The notes beneath the pieces were generated by a model, which did not search any database, was not told where the DNA came from, and worked only from the letters and a program-made list of their open reading frames with translations. A stretch of 64,000 nucleotides of DNA from Roseinatronobacter thiooxidans (GTDB taxonomy: Bacteria; Pseudomonadota; Alphaproteobacteria; Rhodobacterales; Rhodobacteraceae). The stretch covers positions 56,878 to 120,877 of the forward strand of contig NZ_MEHT01000015.1 of NCBI RefSeq assembly GCF_001870675.1, written 5' to 3'. Every line of letters begins with the position of its first letter. The stretch's first letter is position 1. Shown piece after piece: positions 52,657 to 62,770 of the stretch. The position numbers and the translations under genes were made by a program.

Positions 52657-54030
52657 TCAGCGGCGCGCGGGTGCTTTTGGTTTGCCCGCTGGCCCCTTTT
52701 TGCGGCCCTTGCCGCGAAGCTGCGACTTCTCCAAAAGCCCCTCATACTGATGCGCGACTAGATGCGACTGAACACGGTTGATCGTGTCCATCGTCACCGA
52801 CACAACAATCAGAACCGAAGTACCGCCAAAATAGAACGGGATGGCAAGCTGGCCGCGCAGGATTTCGGGAAGCAAACACACAGCCGCCAGATAGATCGCG
52901 CCGACAGTGACAATCCGGTGGACCACATAGTCCAGATACTCTTCAGTGCGCTTGCCCGGACGAATACCGGGAATAAACCCGTTCTGGTTTTTCAGGTTAT
53001 CGGCCACATCTTCGGTCTTGAAGGCCACATTCGTGGTGTAGAAGAATGTGAAAAAGATGATCATCGCCGTGAAGAATGCCAGATAGGCAGGCTGCCCCGG
53101 CCCGAAATAGGCCAGCACCGTCGCCATAAATTCGCTTTGCGAATTGCCAGAGAAGGTCGCGACCGTGGTCGGCAACAGCAACAGCGATGACGCGAAGATG
53201 GCGGGAATCACATTGGCGGGGTTCACCTTGATCGGCAGATGCGACGCACCGCCGTCAAACACTTTCATACCAACCTGACGCCGCGGGTATTGAATGGTGA
53301 TCTTGCGGATCGCGCGTTCCATGAACACCACGAAGGCGATCACCGCAATCACCATAATGATAACCCCGACGATCACTGCGGGAGAGATGTCACCAGTCCG
53401 TCCCTGGCTGAGGAATTGCGCAAGTGCCGCTGGCAATTCGGCGATGATGCCCACAAAGATGATCAACGAGATACCGTTGCCGATGCCGCGCTCGGTGATC
53501 TGCTCGCCCAGCCACATCAGGAACATGGTGCCGCCCACAAGCGTAATCACCACAGCCGAGCGGAAAAACCAGCCCGGATCGGTTGCAAGATCGCCCGCTT
53601 CCAACGACACGGCAAGCCCGTAAGATTGGCCCGTCGCCAGAATAACAGTCAGATAGCGCGTATACTGGTTCAGCTTGCGCCGCCCCATCTCGCCTTCTTT
53701 CTTGAGCTGTTTCCAAGGCTCGTACATGGCACCAACCAACTGCACGATAATGGCTGCGGAAATATAGGGCATGATGCCAAGGGCAAAAATACCCATGCGG
53801 CTGATTGCGCCGCCTGTGAACATGTTGAGCATGCCACCGATACCGGCCGCTGCCTCATCCATAAATTCACGCAGTGCCAGACCATCGATGCCCGGCACAG
53901 GAATATATGTCCCGATTCGATAAACAATCAGAAGCCCGAGCGCAAAAAAGATGCGGCGGCGCAAATCCGTGGCTTTCGCCAGCGCGCCCCACCCAGTGTT
54001 GGTCGCAAGTGAATCAGAAGCAGATGCCAT
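52657..54030 (-). CDS. secY: Preprotein translocase subunit SecY
   Basis: The protein is 457 aa with ten membrane helices. The plug-region motif GGMLNMFTGGAISRMGIFAL, GIMPYISAAIIVQL, GQSYGLAVSLE and the C-terminal TSVLIVVSVTMDTINRVQSH are SecY signatures. The C-terminus has an extra basic, Ala/Pro-rich tail (GRKKGPAGKPKAPARR). It forms the protein-conducting channel. Confidence 0.98.
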   Translation of the reverse strand: MASASDSLATNTGWGALAKATDLRRRIFFALGLLIVYRIGTYIPVPGIDGLALREFMDEAAAGIGGMLNMFTGGAISRMGIFALGIMPYISAAIIVQLVGAMYEPWKQLKKEGEMGRRKLNQYTRYLTVILATGQSYGLAVSLEAGDLATDPGWFFRSAVVITLVGGTMFLMWLGEQITERGIGNGISLIIFVGIIAELPAALAQFLSQGRTGDISPAVIVGVIIMVIAVIAFVVFMERAIRKITIQYPRRQVGMKVFDGGASHLPIKVNPANVIPAIFASSLLLLPTTVATFSGNSQSEFMATVLAYFGPGQPAYLAFFTAMIIFFTFFYTTNVAFKTEDVADNLKNQNGFIPGIRPGKRTEEYLDYVVHRIVTVGAIYLAAVCLLPEILRGQLAIPFYFGGTSVLIVVSVTMDTINRVQSHLVAHQYEGLLEKSQLRGKGRKKGPAGKPKAPARR

Positions 54031-54053
54031 GCGCGTCTCTCTCTGTCATGTCA

Positions 54054-54126
54054 GCGCCGCCAAACCGGGGTACGGTCGGCGGCGCGAAATCCCGTATGCG
54101 GATGATGTAAGCGGCGAAGACGCCGC
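54054..54126 (-). repeat. Two hairpins in the rplO-secY gap
   Basis: The 105-bp gap between rplO and secY contains an 8-bp inverted repeat (GCGCCGCC, 54054-54061, with GGCGGCGC, 54078-54085). A tight 6-bp stem-loop (GCGGCG-AAGA-CGCCGC, 54111-54126) lies just past the rplO stop. They may lower secY expression relative to the ribosomal genes, or fold around the secY ribosome site. Confidence 0.5.
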
Positions 54127-54135
54127 TCACAACCA

Positions 54136-54627
54136 TTATTCGGCTGCCGCCTCTTCCTTTTTCGCCACAGGAGCGAGGATCTCGATAGAACCGCCAGCTT
54201 TTTCTACAGCATCAACCGCTGATTTCGAGGCACCAGTGACCTGCAAGGAAACTTTCGTCGTGATCTCGCCCTTCGCCAGAACGCGCACGCCATCCAGCTT
54301 GCGACGCACCAGACCGGATGCGATCAGCGCATCTTCGGTGATGAGGTTGCTGGCGTCCAGCTTGCCTTCGGTGATGAATTTCTCGATCAGGCCAAGGTTG
54401 ACGACAGCAAAAGCCTTGCGGTTTGGCTTGTTGAAGCCACGCTTTGGCAGACGCATGTACAAAGGCATCTGACCGCCTTCGTAGGACTTGATCGCCACAC
54501 CAGAACGCGAGTTCTGACCCTTGATCCCGCGGCCACCCATTTTGCCCTTGCCAGAGCCGGGACCGCGACCAACGCGCATGCGCTTTTTGGTGGCGCCTGC
54601 ATTGTCACGAAGTTCATTCAGTTTCAT
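54136..54627 (-). CDS. rplO: 50S ribosomal protein L15
   Basis: The product is 163 aa. The N-terminus [20 protein letters not shown], then [20 protein letters not shown], is the glycine/arginine-rich L15 consensus. The C-terminal domain ends with an Ala/Glu-rich tail. It lies in spc-operon order between rpmD and secY. Confidence 0.97.
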   Translation of the reverse strand: MKLNELRDNAGATKKRMRVGRGPGSGKGKMGGRGIKGQNSRSGVAIKSYEGGQMPLYMRLPKRGFNKPNRKAFAVVNLGLIEKFITEGKLDASNLITEDALIASGLVRRKLDGVRVLAKGEITTKVSLQVTGASKSAVDAVEKAGGSIEILAPVAKKEEAAAE

Positions 54628-54702
54628 GTCGCTTCTCCTTTTGCCGGAACACCCTGCCAGCGACGGATCAGGGCAACGCGGCGTTGTAAATGTCGGACAA
54701 GA

Positions 54703-54725
54703 GGCCCCGGATCAAGTCCGGGGCC
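54703..54725 (-). repeat. rpmD-rplO intercistronic hairpin
   Basis: A 9-bp perfect stem (GGCCCCGGA with TCCGGGGCC) and five-base loop lie in the 114-bp gap between rpmD and rplO. Only a weak T-rich stretch (TCTTGT) follows on the minus strand. Confidence 0.6.
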
Positions 54726-54741
54726 GCTGGAATTATTCTAT

Positions 54742-54930
54742 TCAGCCGCGCTCTTCAATGATCTGCACCATATGCGAGATCGAGTTGACCATGCCGCGCA
54801 CGGAAGGTGTATCTTCCAGTTCGCGTGTACGGTGCATTTTGTTCAGCCCCAACCCCTTCAGGGTTGCGCGCTGGACTGCGGGGCGACGGATCGGCGAGCC
54901 GATCTGTTTGACCACGATGGTTTTTGCCAT
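54742..54930 (-). CDS. rpmD: 50S ribosomal protein L30
   Basis: The product is 62 aa reading [20 protein letters not shown] and [20 protein letters not shown], the bacterial L30 consensus with its single beta-alpha-beta fold. It follows rpsE by 15 bases. Confidence 0.97.
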   Translation of the reverse strand: MAKTIVVKQIGSPIRRPAVQRATLKGLGLNKMHRTRELEDTPSVRGMVNSISHMVQIIEERG

Positions 54931-54945
54931 GATTCTGTGCTCCCC

Positions 54946-55500
54946 TTATGCGTCGACTGTTTCGGCTTCGGGTTTGCGCAGAATATCCGCAACCTTCTTG
55001 CCACGACGCTGTGCCACCTGACGAGGGCTGGACGATGCGCGCAGCGCGTCAAAAGTTGCCCGAACCATATTATAGGGGTTCTGGCTGCCTTGCGACTTTG
55101 CCACCACATCCTGCAAGCCCAGCATCTCGAACACGGCACGCATTGGACCACCGGCAATGATGCCAGTCCCCGGTACGGCTGTGCGCATGATCACCTTGCC
55201 CGCGCCATGACGCCCTTCGATGTCATGATGCAGCGTACGGCCATCGCGCAGCGGCACACGGATCATCTGGCGCTTGGCCTGCTCGGTTGCCTTGCGGATC
55301 GCCTCGGGCACTTCTTTCGCCTTGCCCTTGCCGAAGCCCACACGCCCGCGCTGGTCGCCAACCACAACAAGTGCTGCAAAGCCGAAGCGTTTGCCGCCTT
55401 TTACGGTTTTCGACACGCGGTTGATCGCGACCAGACGATCGGCGAATTCCGGGTTTTCGTCGCGCTCGCGGCGGTCCCGGCGGTTTTCTCTTTCTGCCAT
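54946..55500 (-). CDS. rpsE: 30S ribosomal protein S5
   Basis: The product is 184 aa. The double-stranded-RNA-binding-like N-terminal domain includes [20 protein letters not shown] and [19 protein letters not shown]. The C-terminal S5 domain includes [20 protein letters not shown] and [17 protein letters not shown] charged N-terminal extension ([13 protein letters not shown]) is present. It contributes to translational accuracy. Confidence 0.97.
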   Translation of the reverse strand: MAERENRRDRRERDENPEFADRLVAINRVSKTVKGGKRFGFAALVVVGDQRGRVGFGKGKAKEVPEAIRKATEQAKRQMIRVPLRDGRTLHHDIEGRHGAGKVIMRTAVPGTGIIAGGPMRAVFEMLGLQDVVAKSQGSQNPYNMVRATFDALRASSSPRQVAQRRGKKVADILRKPEAETVDA

Positions 55501-55510
55501 AATCGTCTCC

Positions 55511-55870
55511 TCAGAACTTCAGGCCGCCTTCACGGGCTGCATCGGCCAAAGCCTTTACCTTCCCGTGAAAGTGAAATCCACCGCGGTCGAAATAGCATTC
55601 CTCGACGCCGGCGGCTTTCGCACGTTCGGCAATCGCGGCGCCAATCTTGGTGGCAGCGTCCTTGTTGTTGATGCCCACCAACCCGAAATCCTTTTCGAGC
55701 GTCGAGGCCGAGGCCAGTGTTACGCCGTTCGCATCGTCGATCAGCTGAACGCTGATGTTCTTGTTGGAACGGTGAACCGAAAGGCGCGGACGCCCGTTGG
55801 CCGTTTTCTTGATCTTGTTCCGTACGCGCAAGCGGCGTTTCTGGAACAGCTTTTGCTTTGTGTTCGCCAT
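55511..55870 (-). CDS. rplR: 50S ribosomal protein L18
   Basis: The product is 119 aa with [20 protein letters not shown] and the C-terminal [20 protein letters not shown] consensus of L18. It binds 5S rRNA together with L5, which is encoded further upstream in the same operon. Confidence 0.97.
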   Translation of the reverse strand: MANTKQKLFQKRRLRVRNKIKKTANGRPRLSVHRSNKNISVQLIDDANGVTLASASTLEKDFGLVGINNKDAATKIGAAIAERAKAAGVEECYFDRGGFHFHGKVKALADAAREGGLKF

Positions 55871-55881
55871 CTGTCGCGCCC

Positions 55882-56415
55882 TTACTTCTTCTTGCCTTCC
55901 TTACGGAAGATATATTCGTCCTTGTAGCGGATACCCTTGCCTTTGTAAGGCTCGGGCGCACGCCACTTGCGGATATTTGCAGCACATTCGCCAACGGCCT
56001 GCTGGTCCATGCCCTCGACAATGATCTCGGTCTGTTTCGGAACCGTAACAGAAATGCCCTCGGGCACTGTGAAGATCACTTCGTGGCTGTAACCCAGCGA
56101 CAGTTTCAGGTCTTTGCCCTGCATCGCAGCACGGTAACCAACGCCGACCAGTTCAAGTTCTTTCTTGAACCCGTCTGTCACGCCCTGTGCAAGATTCGCC
56201 ACCATCGAGCGGGTCATGCCCCACTGCTGGCGCGCACGCTTGGACAGGCCACGCGGCTTGATCGAGACCACATTGCCTTCAAGGATGATATCCACATCGT
56301 CACCTGCGGTGAAGCTGCGGGTGCCTTTTGGACCTTTGACCTCGATGGTCTGCCCTTTAACCTGAGCCGAAACGCTTGATGGCAGTTCGACAGGCTTTTT
56401 GCCAATACGAGACAT
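55882..56415 (-). CDS. rplF: 50S ribosomal protein L6
   Basis: The product is 177 aa beginning [20 protein letters not shown] and ending with [20 protein letters not shown], the diagnostic L6 C-terminus. It has two repeated L6 folds. It lies 11 bases after rpsH. Confidence 0.98.
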   Translation of the reverse strand: MSRIGKKPVELPSSVSAQVKGQTIEVKGPKGTRSFTAGDDVDIILEGNVVSIKPRGLSKRARQQWGMTRSMVANLAQGVTDGFKKELELVGVGYRAAMQGKDLKLSLGYSHEVIFTVPEGISVTVPKQTEIIVEGMDQQAVGECAANIRKWRAPEPYKGKGIRYKDEYIFRKEGKKK

Positions 56416-56426
56416 CTCAGCCCTCC

Positions 56427-56822
56427 TCAGAATACACGGCAGAGCACTTCGCCACCAACATTGGCTGCGCGTGCGCTTGCGTCGGACATGACACCCTTGG
56501 GTGTCGAGACCACCGAAATACCAAGACCGTTGCGGATCTGTGGAATTTCACGAACACCGGAATAGACGCGGCGACCGGGGGTTGAGATACGCTTGAGTTC
56601 GCGGATCACTGGCTGGCCATCTGCATATTTCAGCGAGATTTCCAGTTCGGGGTGACCAGCGTCCGAAGTCGCATGCTCGTAGCCACGGATGTAGCCTTCG
56701 TCTTTCAGCACATCCAGAACCCAGGCGCGAAGCTTGGAGGCCGGTGTGCGGACAGTGGATTTGCCGCGCATCTGCGCGTTGCGAATACGGGTCAGCATAT
56801 CGCCGAGAGGATCGTTCATCAT
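56427..56822 (-). CDS. rpsH: 30S ribosomal protein S8
   Basis: The product is 131 aa reading [20 protein letters not shown] and ending [19 protein letters not shown] followed by [10 protein letters not shown]. These are S8 signatures. Two consecutive ATGs (56822 and 56819) could start it. In other bacteria S8 represses the spc operon, which may hold here too. Confidence 0.98.
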   Translation of the reverse strand: MMNDPLGDMLTRIRNAQMRGKSTVRTPASKLRAWVLDVLKDEGYIRGYEHATSDAGHPELEISLKYADGQPVIRELKRISTPGRRVYSGVREIPQIRNGLGISVVSTPKGVMSDASARAANVGGEVLCRVF

Positions 56823-56834
56823 TTTGCGATCTCC

Positions 56835-57140
56835 TTACCAGCTCGACTTGACCATGCCCGGAATCTGACCCTTGGAGGCCAGATCACGCAACGCGATCCG
56901 CGAAAGTTTCAGTTTGCGATAGTACGCTTTCGGACGGCCTGTCAGCTGGCAGCGGTTGTGCAAGCGCGTCTCGGACGAGTTGCGCGGCAGCTGTGCCAGT
57001 TTCAGGTTCGCCTTGAACCGTTCTTCCATCGGGCGTTCGGCGTCGGCGGCGATAGCTTTCAGCTCAGCACGCTTTGTGGCGTATTTCGCCACCAGCTTCT
57101 GGCGCTTCTTCTCGCGTTCGACCATTGCTTTTTTAGCCAT
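56835..57140 (-). CDS. rpsN: 30S ribosomal protein S14, zinc-free type
   Basis: The product is 101 aa with the S14 core [20 protein letters not shown] and [20 protein letters not shown]. It lacks the CxxC pairs of the short zinc-binding form, so it is the zinc-independent type usual in proteobacteria. Confidence 0.97.
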   Translation of the reverse strand: MAKKAMVEREKKRQKLVAKYATKRAELKAIAADAERPMEERFKANLKLAQLPRNSSETRLHNRCQLTGRPKAYYRKLKLSRIALRDLASKGQIPGMVKSSW

Positions 57141-57159
57141 TTGATCTCTCCCTCTCGCG

Positions 57160-57720
57160 TCAGCTTGTGAAGGGCATGTTGAAAGCTTTCAACAGCGCCT
57201 TGGCTTCCGCGTCGGTCTTCGCGGTGGTGCAGATGATCACGTCCATCCCCCACATCTCATCGATCTGGTCGAAGTTGATCTCGGGGAAAACGATATGTTC
57301 CTTGATGCCCATGGCATAGTTGCCATTGCCATCAAAAGACGAGCCTTTCACACCGCGGAAGTCGCGCACGCGCGGCAGGGCGACAGTGATCAGACGGTCA
57401 AGGAATTCATACATCCGCTCACCGCGCAGGGTGACTTTCACACCCAGCGGCATTTCTTCCCGAACGCGGAAACCGGCGATCGAGTTGCGTGCCTTGGTGA
57501 TCACGGCTTTCTGGCCAGCAATTGCGGTCAGATCGGCCTGTGCCGATTTGATCTTCTTGCTGTCTTTTACGGCTTCACCGATGCCCATGTTCAGCACGAT
57601 TTTATCGAGCTTCGGGATCATCATGTCGTTCTTGTAGCCGAATTCTTCTTTCATCGCCGGGCGAACAACGTCTTTGTAGACGGTCCGCAAACGAGGCGTG
57701 TAGTTTGCGACGTCAAGCAT
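57160..57720 (-). CDS. rplE: 50S ribosomal protein L5
   Basis: The product is 186 aa with [40 protein letters not shown] and the C-terminal [20 protein letters not shown] consensus. Its start overlaps the rplX stop (TGATG). It binds 5S rRNA. Confidence 0.98.
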   Translation of the reverse strand: MLDVANYTPRLRTVYKDVVRPAMKEEFGYKNDMMIPKLDKIVLNMGIGEAVKDSKKIKSAQADLTAIAGQKAVITKARNSIAGFRVREEMPLGVKVTLRGERMYEFLDRLITVALPRVRDFRGVKGSSFDGNGNYAMGIKEHIVFPEINFDQIDEMWGMDVIICTTAKTDAEAKALLKAFNMPFTS

Positions 57721-58025
57721 CAGATCGCCTCCCCGGTTGTCTTGGCGTAACGCACTTTCTTGTCGTCTTCCATGCGGAAGCCGACGCGCGTTGCCTTGCC
57801 ATTGCCATCGACCAGAGCGAGGTTCGACAGCGCGATGGGCATTGCCTGTGGCAAACGGCCACCCTGGCTTTGCTGGGACTGCTTGGTGTGACGGATCGAG
57901 ATGTTGATGCCGTTCACAACAGCCTTGTTATCGGCAGGCATGACGCGATCAATCTCGCCTGTCTTGCCTTTGTCCTTGCCTGCAAGAACGATGACCTTGT
58001 CACCTTTTTTGAGTTTTGCAGCCAT
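57720..58025 (-). CDS. rplX: 50S ribosomal protein L24
   Basis: The product is 101 aa with the KOW motif near the N-terminus ([20 protein letters not shown]), [19 protein letters not shown] and the [19 protein letters not shown] ending. It is coupled to both neighbours by one-base overlaps of stop and start. Confidence 0.98.
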   Translation of the reverse strand: MAAKLKKGDKVIVLAGKDKGKTGEIDRVMPADNKAVVNGINISIRHTKQSQQSQGGRLPQAMPIALSNLALVDGNGKATRVGFRMEDDKKVRYAKTTGEAI

Positions 58026-58393
58026 TACAGCACCTCCGGCGCGAGCGAGATGATCTTCATGAAGTTCTTCGCGCGCAGCTCGCGCACAACCGGCCCGAAG
58101 ATACGGGTACCGACAGGCTCGCCAGCGTTATTCAGGATGACGGCCGCATTGCGGTCGAAACGGATGGCGGTGCCATCTTCGCGCCGCACTTCTTTTGCGG
58201 TACGCACGACGACAGCTTTACGCACGTCGCCTTTTTTCACACGGCCTTTAGGAATTGCTTCCTTGACCGATACAACGATGATGTCGCCCACGGACGCATA
58301 GCGCCGCTTGGACCCACCGAGGACCTTGATGCACTGAACCCGGCGTGCGCCAGAGTTATCAGCTACATCCAGATTGGTCTGCATCTGGATCAT
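58025..58393 (-). CDS. rplN: 50S ribosomal protein L14
   Basis: The product is 122 aa beginning [20 protein letters not shown] and with [20 protein letters not shown], the L14 consensus. It leads directly into rplX. It follows rpsQ with a 62-bp gap that contains a short GGGCA/TGCCC hairpin. Confidence 0.98.
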   Translation of the reverse strand: MIQMQTNLDVADNSGARRVQCIKVLGGSKRRYASVGDIIVVSVKEAIPKGRVKKGDVRKAVVVRTAKEVRREDGTAIRFDRNAAVILNNAGEPVGTRIFGPVVRELRAKNFMKIISLAPEVL

Positions 58394-58455
58394 TAGGTTT
58401 CTCCCGACCTTTGGGCATCATGCCCAGGGTTTCGATAAGACTGAAAAGCCCTAGT

Positions 58456-58695
58456 TTACGCTTGCGCGTCGACCAGAACTTCCCAGCGTTTGGTTTTCGA
58501 GATAGGCGCACATTCGACGATGCGAACAGTGTCACCAACCTTGAACTGGTTCAGCGGATCATGCGCGCGATATTTCTTCGTGCTACGAACCGTTTTCTTC
58601 ATCATCGGGTGCGTGAAGCGGCGCTCGACCAGAACCGTTACGGTCTGTTCATTCTTATCGCTCGTCACCTTGCCTTGCAAAATGCGTTTGGGCAT
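58456..58695 (-). CDS. rpsQ: 30S ribosomal protein S17
   Basis: The product is 79 aa with [20 protein letters not shown] and [20 protein letters not shown], the S17 OB-fold signature. It lies 11 bases after rpmC. Confidence 0.97.
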   Translation of the reverse strand: MPKRILQGKVTSDKNEQTVTVLVERRFTHPMMKKTVRSTKKYRAHDPLNQFKVGDTVRIVECAPISKTKRWEVLVDAQA

Positions 58696-58706
58696 GGCCT
58701 GGCTCC

Positions 58707-58910
58707 TTAATTCGCCGCCGCGACGCGGGCTTTTTCGTTGAGGATCGTCGATACGCGGGCAGCGTCACGACGGACTTTGCGGATGCGCGCTGTGTTGTCC
58801 AGCTGGTTCGTCGCCTTTTGGAAGCGCAGGTTAAACGCCTCCTTCTTCAGCGACACCAGTTCGTCACGCAGCTGATCCGGTGTTTTGTTACGCAGTTCTT
58901 CGGCGTTCAT
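58707..58910 (-). CDS. rpmC: 50S ribosomal protein L29
   Basis: The product is 67 aa with [20 protein letters not shown] and [20 protein letters not shown], a two-helix L29. A plausible promoter (58994-59022) and a terminator-like hairpin (59042-59070) lie in the 184-bp gap between it and rplP, so it may begin a separate transcript. Confidence 0.97.
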   Translation of the reverse strand: MNAEELRNKTPDQLRDELVSLKKEAFNLRFQKATNQLDNTARIRKVRRDAARVSTILNEKARVAAAN

Positions 58911-58993
58911 GGCCTTTTCCTTCAGTCAACATTCACTGGAGAGCCCCCCGTAAAAGGGTCACCCTGATTCCCAGCGGAGATGGATGAGCGCGT

Positions 58994-59022
58994 CCTATAG
59001 GCCGGATACGCCCGAATGGCAA
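58994..59022 (-). promoter_or_regulatory. Putative internal promoter before rpmC
   Basis: On the minus strand TTGCCA (59022-59017) and TATAGG (58999-58994) are exactly 17 bases apart, about 85 bases before the rpmC start and just downstream of a terminator-like hairpin. Confidence 0.55.
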
Positions 59023-59041
59023 GCATCTTGCCGAAAAGAAT

Positions 59042-59070
59042 ATGTCCCGACCTGTATCAGGCCGGGACAT
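59042..59070 (-). terminator. Terminator-like hairpin after rplP
   Basis: ATGTCCCG (59042-59049) and CGGGACAT (59063-59070) form a stem that continues into an inner CCTG-TAT-CAGG helix, making an almost complete palindrome. On the minus strand it is followed by ATTCTTTTC. It lies 25 bases past the rplP stop and would split the S10 operon from the spc genes. Confidence 0.7.
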
Positions 59071-59094
59071 AGGATTTTAACAGGCGCGTCGTGC

Positions 59095-59508
59095 TTACCA
59101 GTCTTCGCGTGCAACGACGCGGGTCTTGATAGGCAGCTTCATCGCGGCCAGACGCAATGCTTCGCGGGCTGTGGCGTCATTCACGCCATCAATCTCGAAC
59201 ATCACGCGACCGGGCTTGACCTTGGCCGCCCAGAAATCGACCGAACCTTTACCTTTACCCATCCGCACTTCGGTGGGCTTCGATGTGACAGGCACATCAG
59301 GGAAGATGCGGATCCACACACGGCCCTGACGCTTCATGTGGCGCGTCATGGCACGGCGTGCAGCTTCGATCTGGCGCGCAGTGATACGCTCTGGCTCGAT
59401 CGCTTTCAGCCCATAGCTGCCAAAGTTCAGGTCAAACCCGCCCTTTGCTTCGCCATGAATGCGGCCTTTGTGCTGTTTGCGGAACTTCGTCCGTTTTGGT
59501 TGCAACAT
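59095..59508 (-). CDS. rplP: 50S ribosomal protein L16
   Basis: The product is 137 aa beginning [20 protein letters not shown] with [20 protein letters not shown] and the KMGKGKGS-type loop ([20 protein letters not shown]). All are L16 consensus. It lies near the peptidyl-transferase centre. Confidence 0.98.
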   Translation of the reverse strand: MLQPKRTKFRKQHKGRIHGEAKGGFDLNFGSYGLKAIEPERITARQIEAARRAMTRHMKRQGRVWIRIFPDVPVTSKPTEVRMGKGKGSVDFWAAKVKPGRVMFEIDGVNDATAREALRLAAMKLPIKTRVVAREDW

Positions 59509-59529
59509 GGTGTCTCTCCTTCAGTCGGA

Positions 59530-60231
59530 TCAGCGACGCGGGCGCTGAGCGCCGCCACTGTCCTGAAGTTCCTGATGCCGGCGGTCACGGGCTTGTGGAT
59601 CATGTTCCATGATCTCGCCCTTGAAGATCCAGACCTTGACACCGATGATCCCGTAGGCGGTTTTCGCCTCGGAATGCGCGTGGTCGATATCTGCGCGCAG
59701 CGTGTGCAGCGGAACGCGACCCTCACGGTACCATTCTGTCCGCGCAATTTCTGCACCGCCCAGACGACCGGCCAGATTGACACGGATGCCAAGCGCGCCC
59801 ATGCGCATTGCGTTCTGAACCGAACGCTTCATCGCACGGCGGAAGCTGACACGGCGCTCCAGCTGCTGGCAGATGCTTTCAGCAACCAGCTGTGCGTCCA
59901 GCTCGGGCTTGCGCACTTCAACGATGTTGAGGTGCAGGTCCGAATCGGTGAGGTTGGCAAGCTTCTTGCGCAGCGTCTCGATATCCGCGCCTTTCTTGCC
60001 AATGATCACACCGGGGCGTGCTGTGTGGATCGTGACGCGGCATTTCTTGTGCGGACGCTCGATGATCACACGGCTGATGCCAGCCTGCTTGCATTCTTCA
60101 TTGATGAAGTCGCGGATCTTCAGATCCTCGAGCAGCAGATTGCCATAGTCTTTGCTTTCAGCGAACCAGCGGCTGTCCCAGGTACGGTTAACCTGTAGGC
60201 GCATGCCAATCGGATTGACCTTCTGACCCAT
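59530..60231 (-). CDS. rpsC: 30S ribosomal protein S3
   Basis: The product is 233 aa. The ATG at 60231 overlaps the rplV stop. The frame stays open upstream, but [20 protein letters not shown] is the universal S3 start. The KH domain contains [20 protein letters not shown] and the C-terminal half [20 protein letters not shown]. Confidence 0.98.
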   Translation of the reverse strand: MGQKVNPIGMRLQVNRTWDSRWFAESKDYGNLLLEDLKIRDFINEECKQAGISRVIIERPHKKCRVTIHTARPGVIIGKKGADIETLRKKLANLTDSDLHLNIVEVRKPELDAQLVAESICQQLERRVSFRRAMKRSVQNAMRMGALGIRVNLAGRLGGAEIARTEWYREGRVPLHTLRADIDHAHSEAKTAYGIIGVKVWIFKGEIMEHDPQARDRRHQELQDSGGAQRPRR

Positions 60232-60611
60232 TATGCTTGCTCCTCGACCTGGCGAACCTTGATGGTCAGCTCTGAAAACGGCTTCATGATCTTGCCGAAC
60301 CGGCCACGCGCACGCGGACGACCGCGCTTCATGACAAGGTTCTTGCCAACCCAAGCTTCCGCGACAACCAGACCGTCAACGTCCAGCCCGTGGTTGTTTT
60401 CAGCATTGGCAATCGCCGATTGCAGGCATTTCTTGACGTCGCCTGCAATGCGCTTTTTCGAGAAGGTCAGGTCCGTCAGGGCCTTGTCCACCTTCTTGCC
60501 GCGGATCATGGCCGCGACAAGGTTCAGCTTCTGCGGCGATGTGCGCAGCATGCGTGTCTTGGCCATGGCCTCGTTTTCGGCCACGCGGCGCGGATTTGTC
60601 TCTTTACCCAT
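60231..60611 (-). CDS. rplV: 50S ribosomal protein L22
   Basis: The product is 126 aa with [20 protein letters not shown] and [20 protein letters not shown], and the following [15 protein letters not shown], the L22 consensus including the tunnel loop. Another ATG 15 codons in is possible but relatives start at [15 protein letters not shown] sequence. Confidence 0.97.
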   Translation of the reverse strand: MGKETNPRRVAENEAMAKTRMLRTSPQKLNLVAAMIRGKKVDKALTDLTFSKKRIAGDVKKCLQSAIANAENNHGLDVDGLVVAEAWVGKNLVMKRGRPRARGRFGKIMKPFSELTIKVRQVEEQA

Positions 60612-60614
60612 GGC

Positions 60615-60893
60615 TTATTTCCGTTTCGCTTTTTTGTCGGCTGCGTGACCGTAATAGGTCCGCGTCGGCGAATACTCACCGAACTTCTGGCCGATCATGT
60701 CCTCGGTCACATTGACAGGAATATGCTTCTTGCCATTGTACACACCGAATGTCAGCCCCACGAACTGGGGCAGAATGGTCGAACGGCGTGACCAGATTTT
60801 GATAACTTCATTGCGACCCGACTCGCGCGACTTCTCCGCCTTTTTCAAGACGTAAGCGTCAACGAAAGGGCCCTTCCAAACTGAACGTGCCAT
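60615..60893 (-). CDS. rpsS: 30S ribosomal protein S19
   Basis: The product is 92 aa beginning [20 protein letters not shown] with [20 protein letters not shown] and [19 protein letters not shown], the S19 consensus. It is three bases from rplB and rplV on either side. Confidence 0.98.
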   Translation of the reverse strand: MARSVWKGPFVDAYVLKKAEKSRESGRNEVIKIWSRRSTILPQFVGLTFGVYNGKKHIPVNVTEDMIGQKFGEYSPTRTYYGHAADKKAKRK

Positions 60894-60896
60894 GGA

Positions 60897-61736
60897 TTAG
60901 CGACCCTTCTTCTTCGCGTGACGTGACCGCAGAATATACTGATCGGTCTGCTTGTTCGAGCGCGTCTTGCGACCCTTGGTGTCTTTACCCCAAGGTGTAA
61001 CCGGCGTACGGCCACCCGAGGTCCGACCTTCACCACCACCATGCGGGTGATCGATCGGGTTCATTGCGACACCGCGAACCGATGGACGTTTGCCCTGATG
61101 ACGTGTGCGACCAGCCTTGCCGAAATTCTGGTTGGAATTGTCGGGGTTGGACACAGCGCCCACAGTTGCGAAACATTCCTGACGCACCAGACGCAACTCG
61201 CCCGAAGACAAGCGGATCTGTGCATAGCCGCCATCGCGACCTACGAACTGCGCATAGGTGCCTGCGGCGCGCGCGATCTGGCCGCCCTTGCCGGGCTTCA
61301 TTTCGATATTGTGTACGATCGTCCCGATGGGCATGCCCGAGAAGGGCATTGCATTGCCGGGCTTTACGTCTGCTTTCGCGGACGCGATGACCTTGTCACC
61401 AATCGCCAGACGCTGAGGGGCCAGAATATAGGCCTGCTCGCCATCTTCATATTTGATCAGGGCGATAAAGGCGGTGCGGTTCGGGTCATATTCGATCCGC
61501 TCCACAACAGCCGGAACGTCAAGCTTCGAGCGCTTGAAATCCACGATGCGATAAAGACGCTTTGCGCCACCGCCGATGCGGCGTGCAGTGATCCGTCCGG
61601 TGTTGTTCCGACCACCCGATTTGGTCAAGCCTTCTGTGAGGGCCTTGACCGGGCGACCTTTCCAAAGCTCCGAACGGTCGATCAGAACCAGCCCACGCTG
61701 GCCAGGCGTCGTCGGTTTATACGACTTGAGTGCCAT
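60897..61736 (-). CDS. rplB: 50S ribosomal protein L2
   Basis: The product is 279 aa from the ATG at 61736 ([17 protein letters not shown]). It contains [20 protein letters not shown] and the conserved C-terminal [20 protein letters not shown] that sits at the peptidyl-transferase centre. The short upstream extension of the frame is not part of L2. Confidence 0.98.
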   Translation of the reverse strand: MALKSYKPTTPGQRGLVLIDRSELWKGRPVKALTEGLTKSGGRNNTGRITARRIGGGAKRLYRIVDFKRSKLDVPAVVERIEYDPNRTAFIALIKYEDGEQAYILAPQRLAIGDKVIASAKADVKPGNAMPFSGMPIGTIVHNIEMKPGKGGQIARAAGTYAQFVGRDGGYAQIRLSSGELRLVRQECFATVGAVSNPDNSNQNFGKAGRTRHQGKRPSVRGVAMNPIDHPHGGGEGRTSGGRTPVTPWGKDTKGRKTRSNKQTDQYILRSRHAKKKGR

Positions 61737-61809
61737 GCTTTCTGTCTTCCGTGTGCTCTGGACCAATTGGTCCGGTTTCAGTCAATCCGGCGCGATAACG
61801 CCAAATAAC

Positions 61810-61838
61810 CAGCGGCCCCGAATACAACGGGGCCGCTG
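61810..61838 (-). repeat. rplW-rplB intercistronic hairpin
   Basis: An 11-bp perfect stem (CAGCGGCCCCG with CGGGGCCGCTG) and seven-base loop lie in the 119-bp gap between rplW and rplB. Only a weak T-containing stretch (GGTTATTTGG) follows on the minus strand, so partial termination or mRNA processing is more likely than full termination. Confidence 0.65.
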
Positions 61839-61855
61839 AGTCGTTCAGTCCTTTA

Positions 61856-62152
61856 TCAAAGCCCTGTCGAGACGTCGATAGCATTTCCCTCTTCGAGGGT
61901 GACATATGCTTTCTTTACGTCCTTGCGGCGTCCGGGCATGCCCTTGAACCGCTTGACCTTGCCTTTGGTAATGGTCGTGTTCACCGCTTTGACCTTCACA
62001 CCAAAGATCGCTTCAACAGCATCCTTGATCTGGGGCTTGTTCGCGTCGATCGCCACTTCGAACACCACGGCATTGGCTTCAGAAACCATCGTGGCCTTCT
62101 CGGTGATGACCGGCTTGCGGATCACGTCGTAATGCTTCGCCTGTGCGCTCAT
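61856..62152 (-). CDS. rplW: 50S ribosomal protein L23
   Basis: The product is 98 aa with [20 protein letters not shown] and [15 protein letters not shown] sequence ([19 protein letters not shown]) ahead of the loop [21 protein letters not shown]23 sits at the tunnel exit and docks trigger factor and SRP. It overlaps rplD by four bases. Confidence 0.97.
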   Translation of the reverse strand: MSAQAKHYDVIRKPVITEKATMVSEANAVVFEVAIDANKPQIKDAVEAIFGVKVKAVNTTITKGKVKRFKGMPGRRKDVKKAYVTLEEGNAIDVSTGL

Positions 62153-62769
62153 GCTAACCGAGCCTCCAGTGCTTCAAGTCCGGCGCGTGTGATCACCAGA
62201 GTGTCACGGCGCAGGATGTCATAAACATTGGCCCCCATCGACGACAACACATCAACCCCTTCAAGGTTGCGTGCGGCGCGGGCGAAATTCTCGTTCACCT
62301 CTGCCCCGTCGATGATCAGCGCCTTTTTCCAGCCCAGCTCCTTGGCCGCCTTTGCCAGAACAGAGGTCTTGGCTTCCGCCATCTCTGTTGTGTCCAGAAC
62401 GATCAGCTTGCCGCTGCCTGCTTTCGCCGAAAGCGCCATGCGCAAACCCAGCGCACGGACTTTCTTGGGCAGATCAAAAGCGTGGCTGCGCGGGGTTGGC
62501 CCCTTGTAGACACCACCTTTGCGGAAGATCGGCGCATTCCGGTCACCATGGCGTGCGCCACCTGTGCCCTTCTGGCGGTAGATCTTCTTGGTCGAGTAGC
62601 TGGTTTCCGAGCGGGTCTTGACCTTGTGAGTGCCAGCCTGGGCTTTCGCCCGCTGCCAGCGCACCACGCGGTGCAGGATGTCGGCGCGCGGCTCAAGGCC
62701 AAAGATGGCCTCGTTCAGCTCGATCTCGCCGGCATTGCCTGCCTGTAGATTGACAACGTCGAGTTTCAT
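62149..62769 (-). CDS. rplD: 50S ribosomal protein L4
   Basis: The product is 206 aa with the tunnel loop [40 protein letters not shown] and [20 protein letters not shown]. In enterobacteria L4 regulates the S10 operon. Whether it does so here is unknown. Confidence 0.97.
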   Translation of the reverse strand: MKLDVVNLQAGNAGEIELNEAIFGLEPRADILHRVVRWQRAKAQAGTHKVKTRSETSYSTKKIYRQKGTGGARHGDRNAPIFRKGGVYKGPTPRSHAFDLPKKVRALGLRMALSAKAGSGKLIVLDTTEMAEAKTSVLAKAAKELGWKKALIIDGAEVNENFARAARNLEGVDVLSSMGANVYDILRRDTLVITRAGLEALEARLA

Positions 62770-62770
62770 C

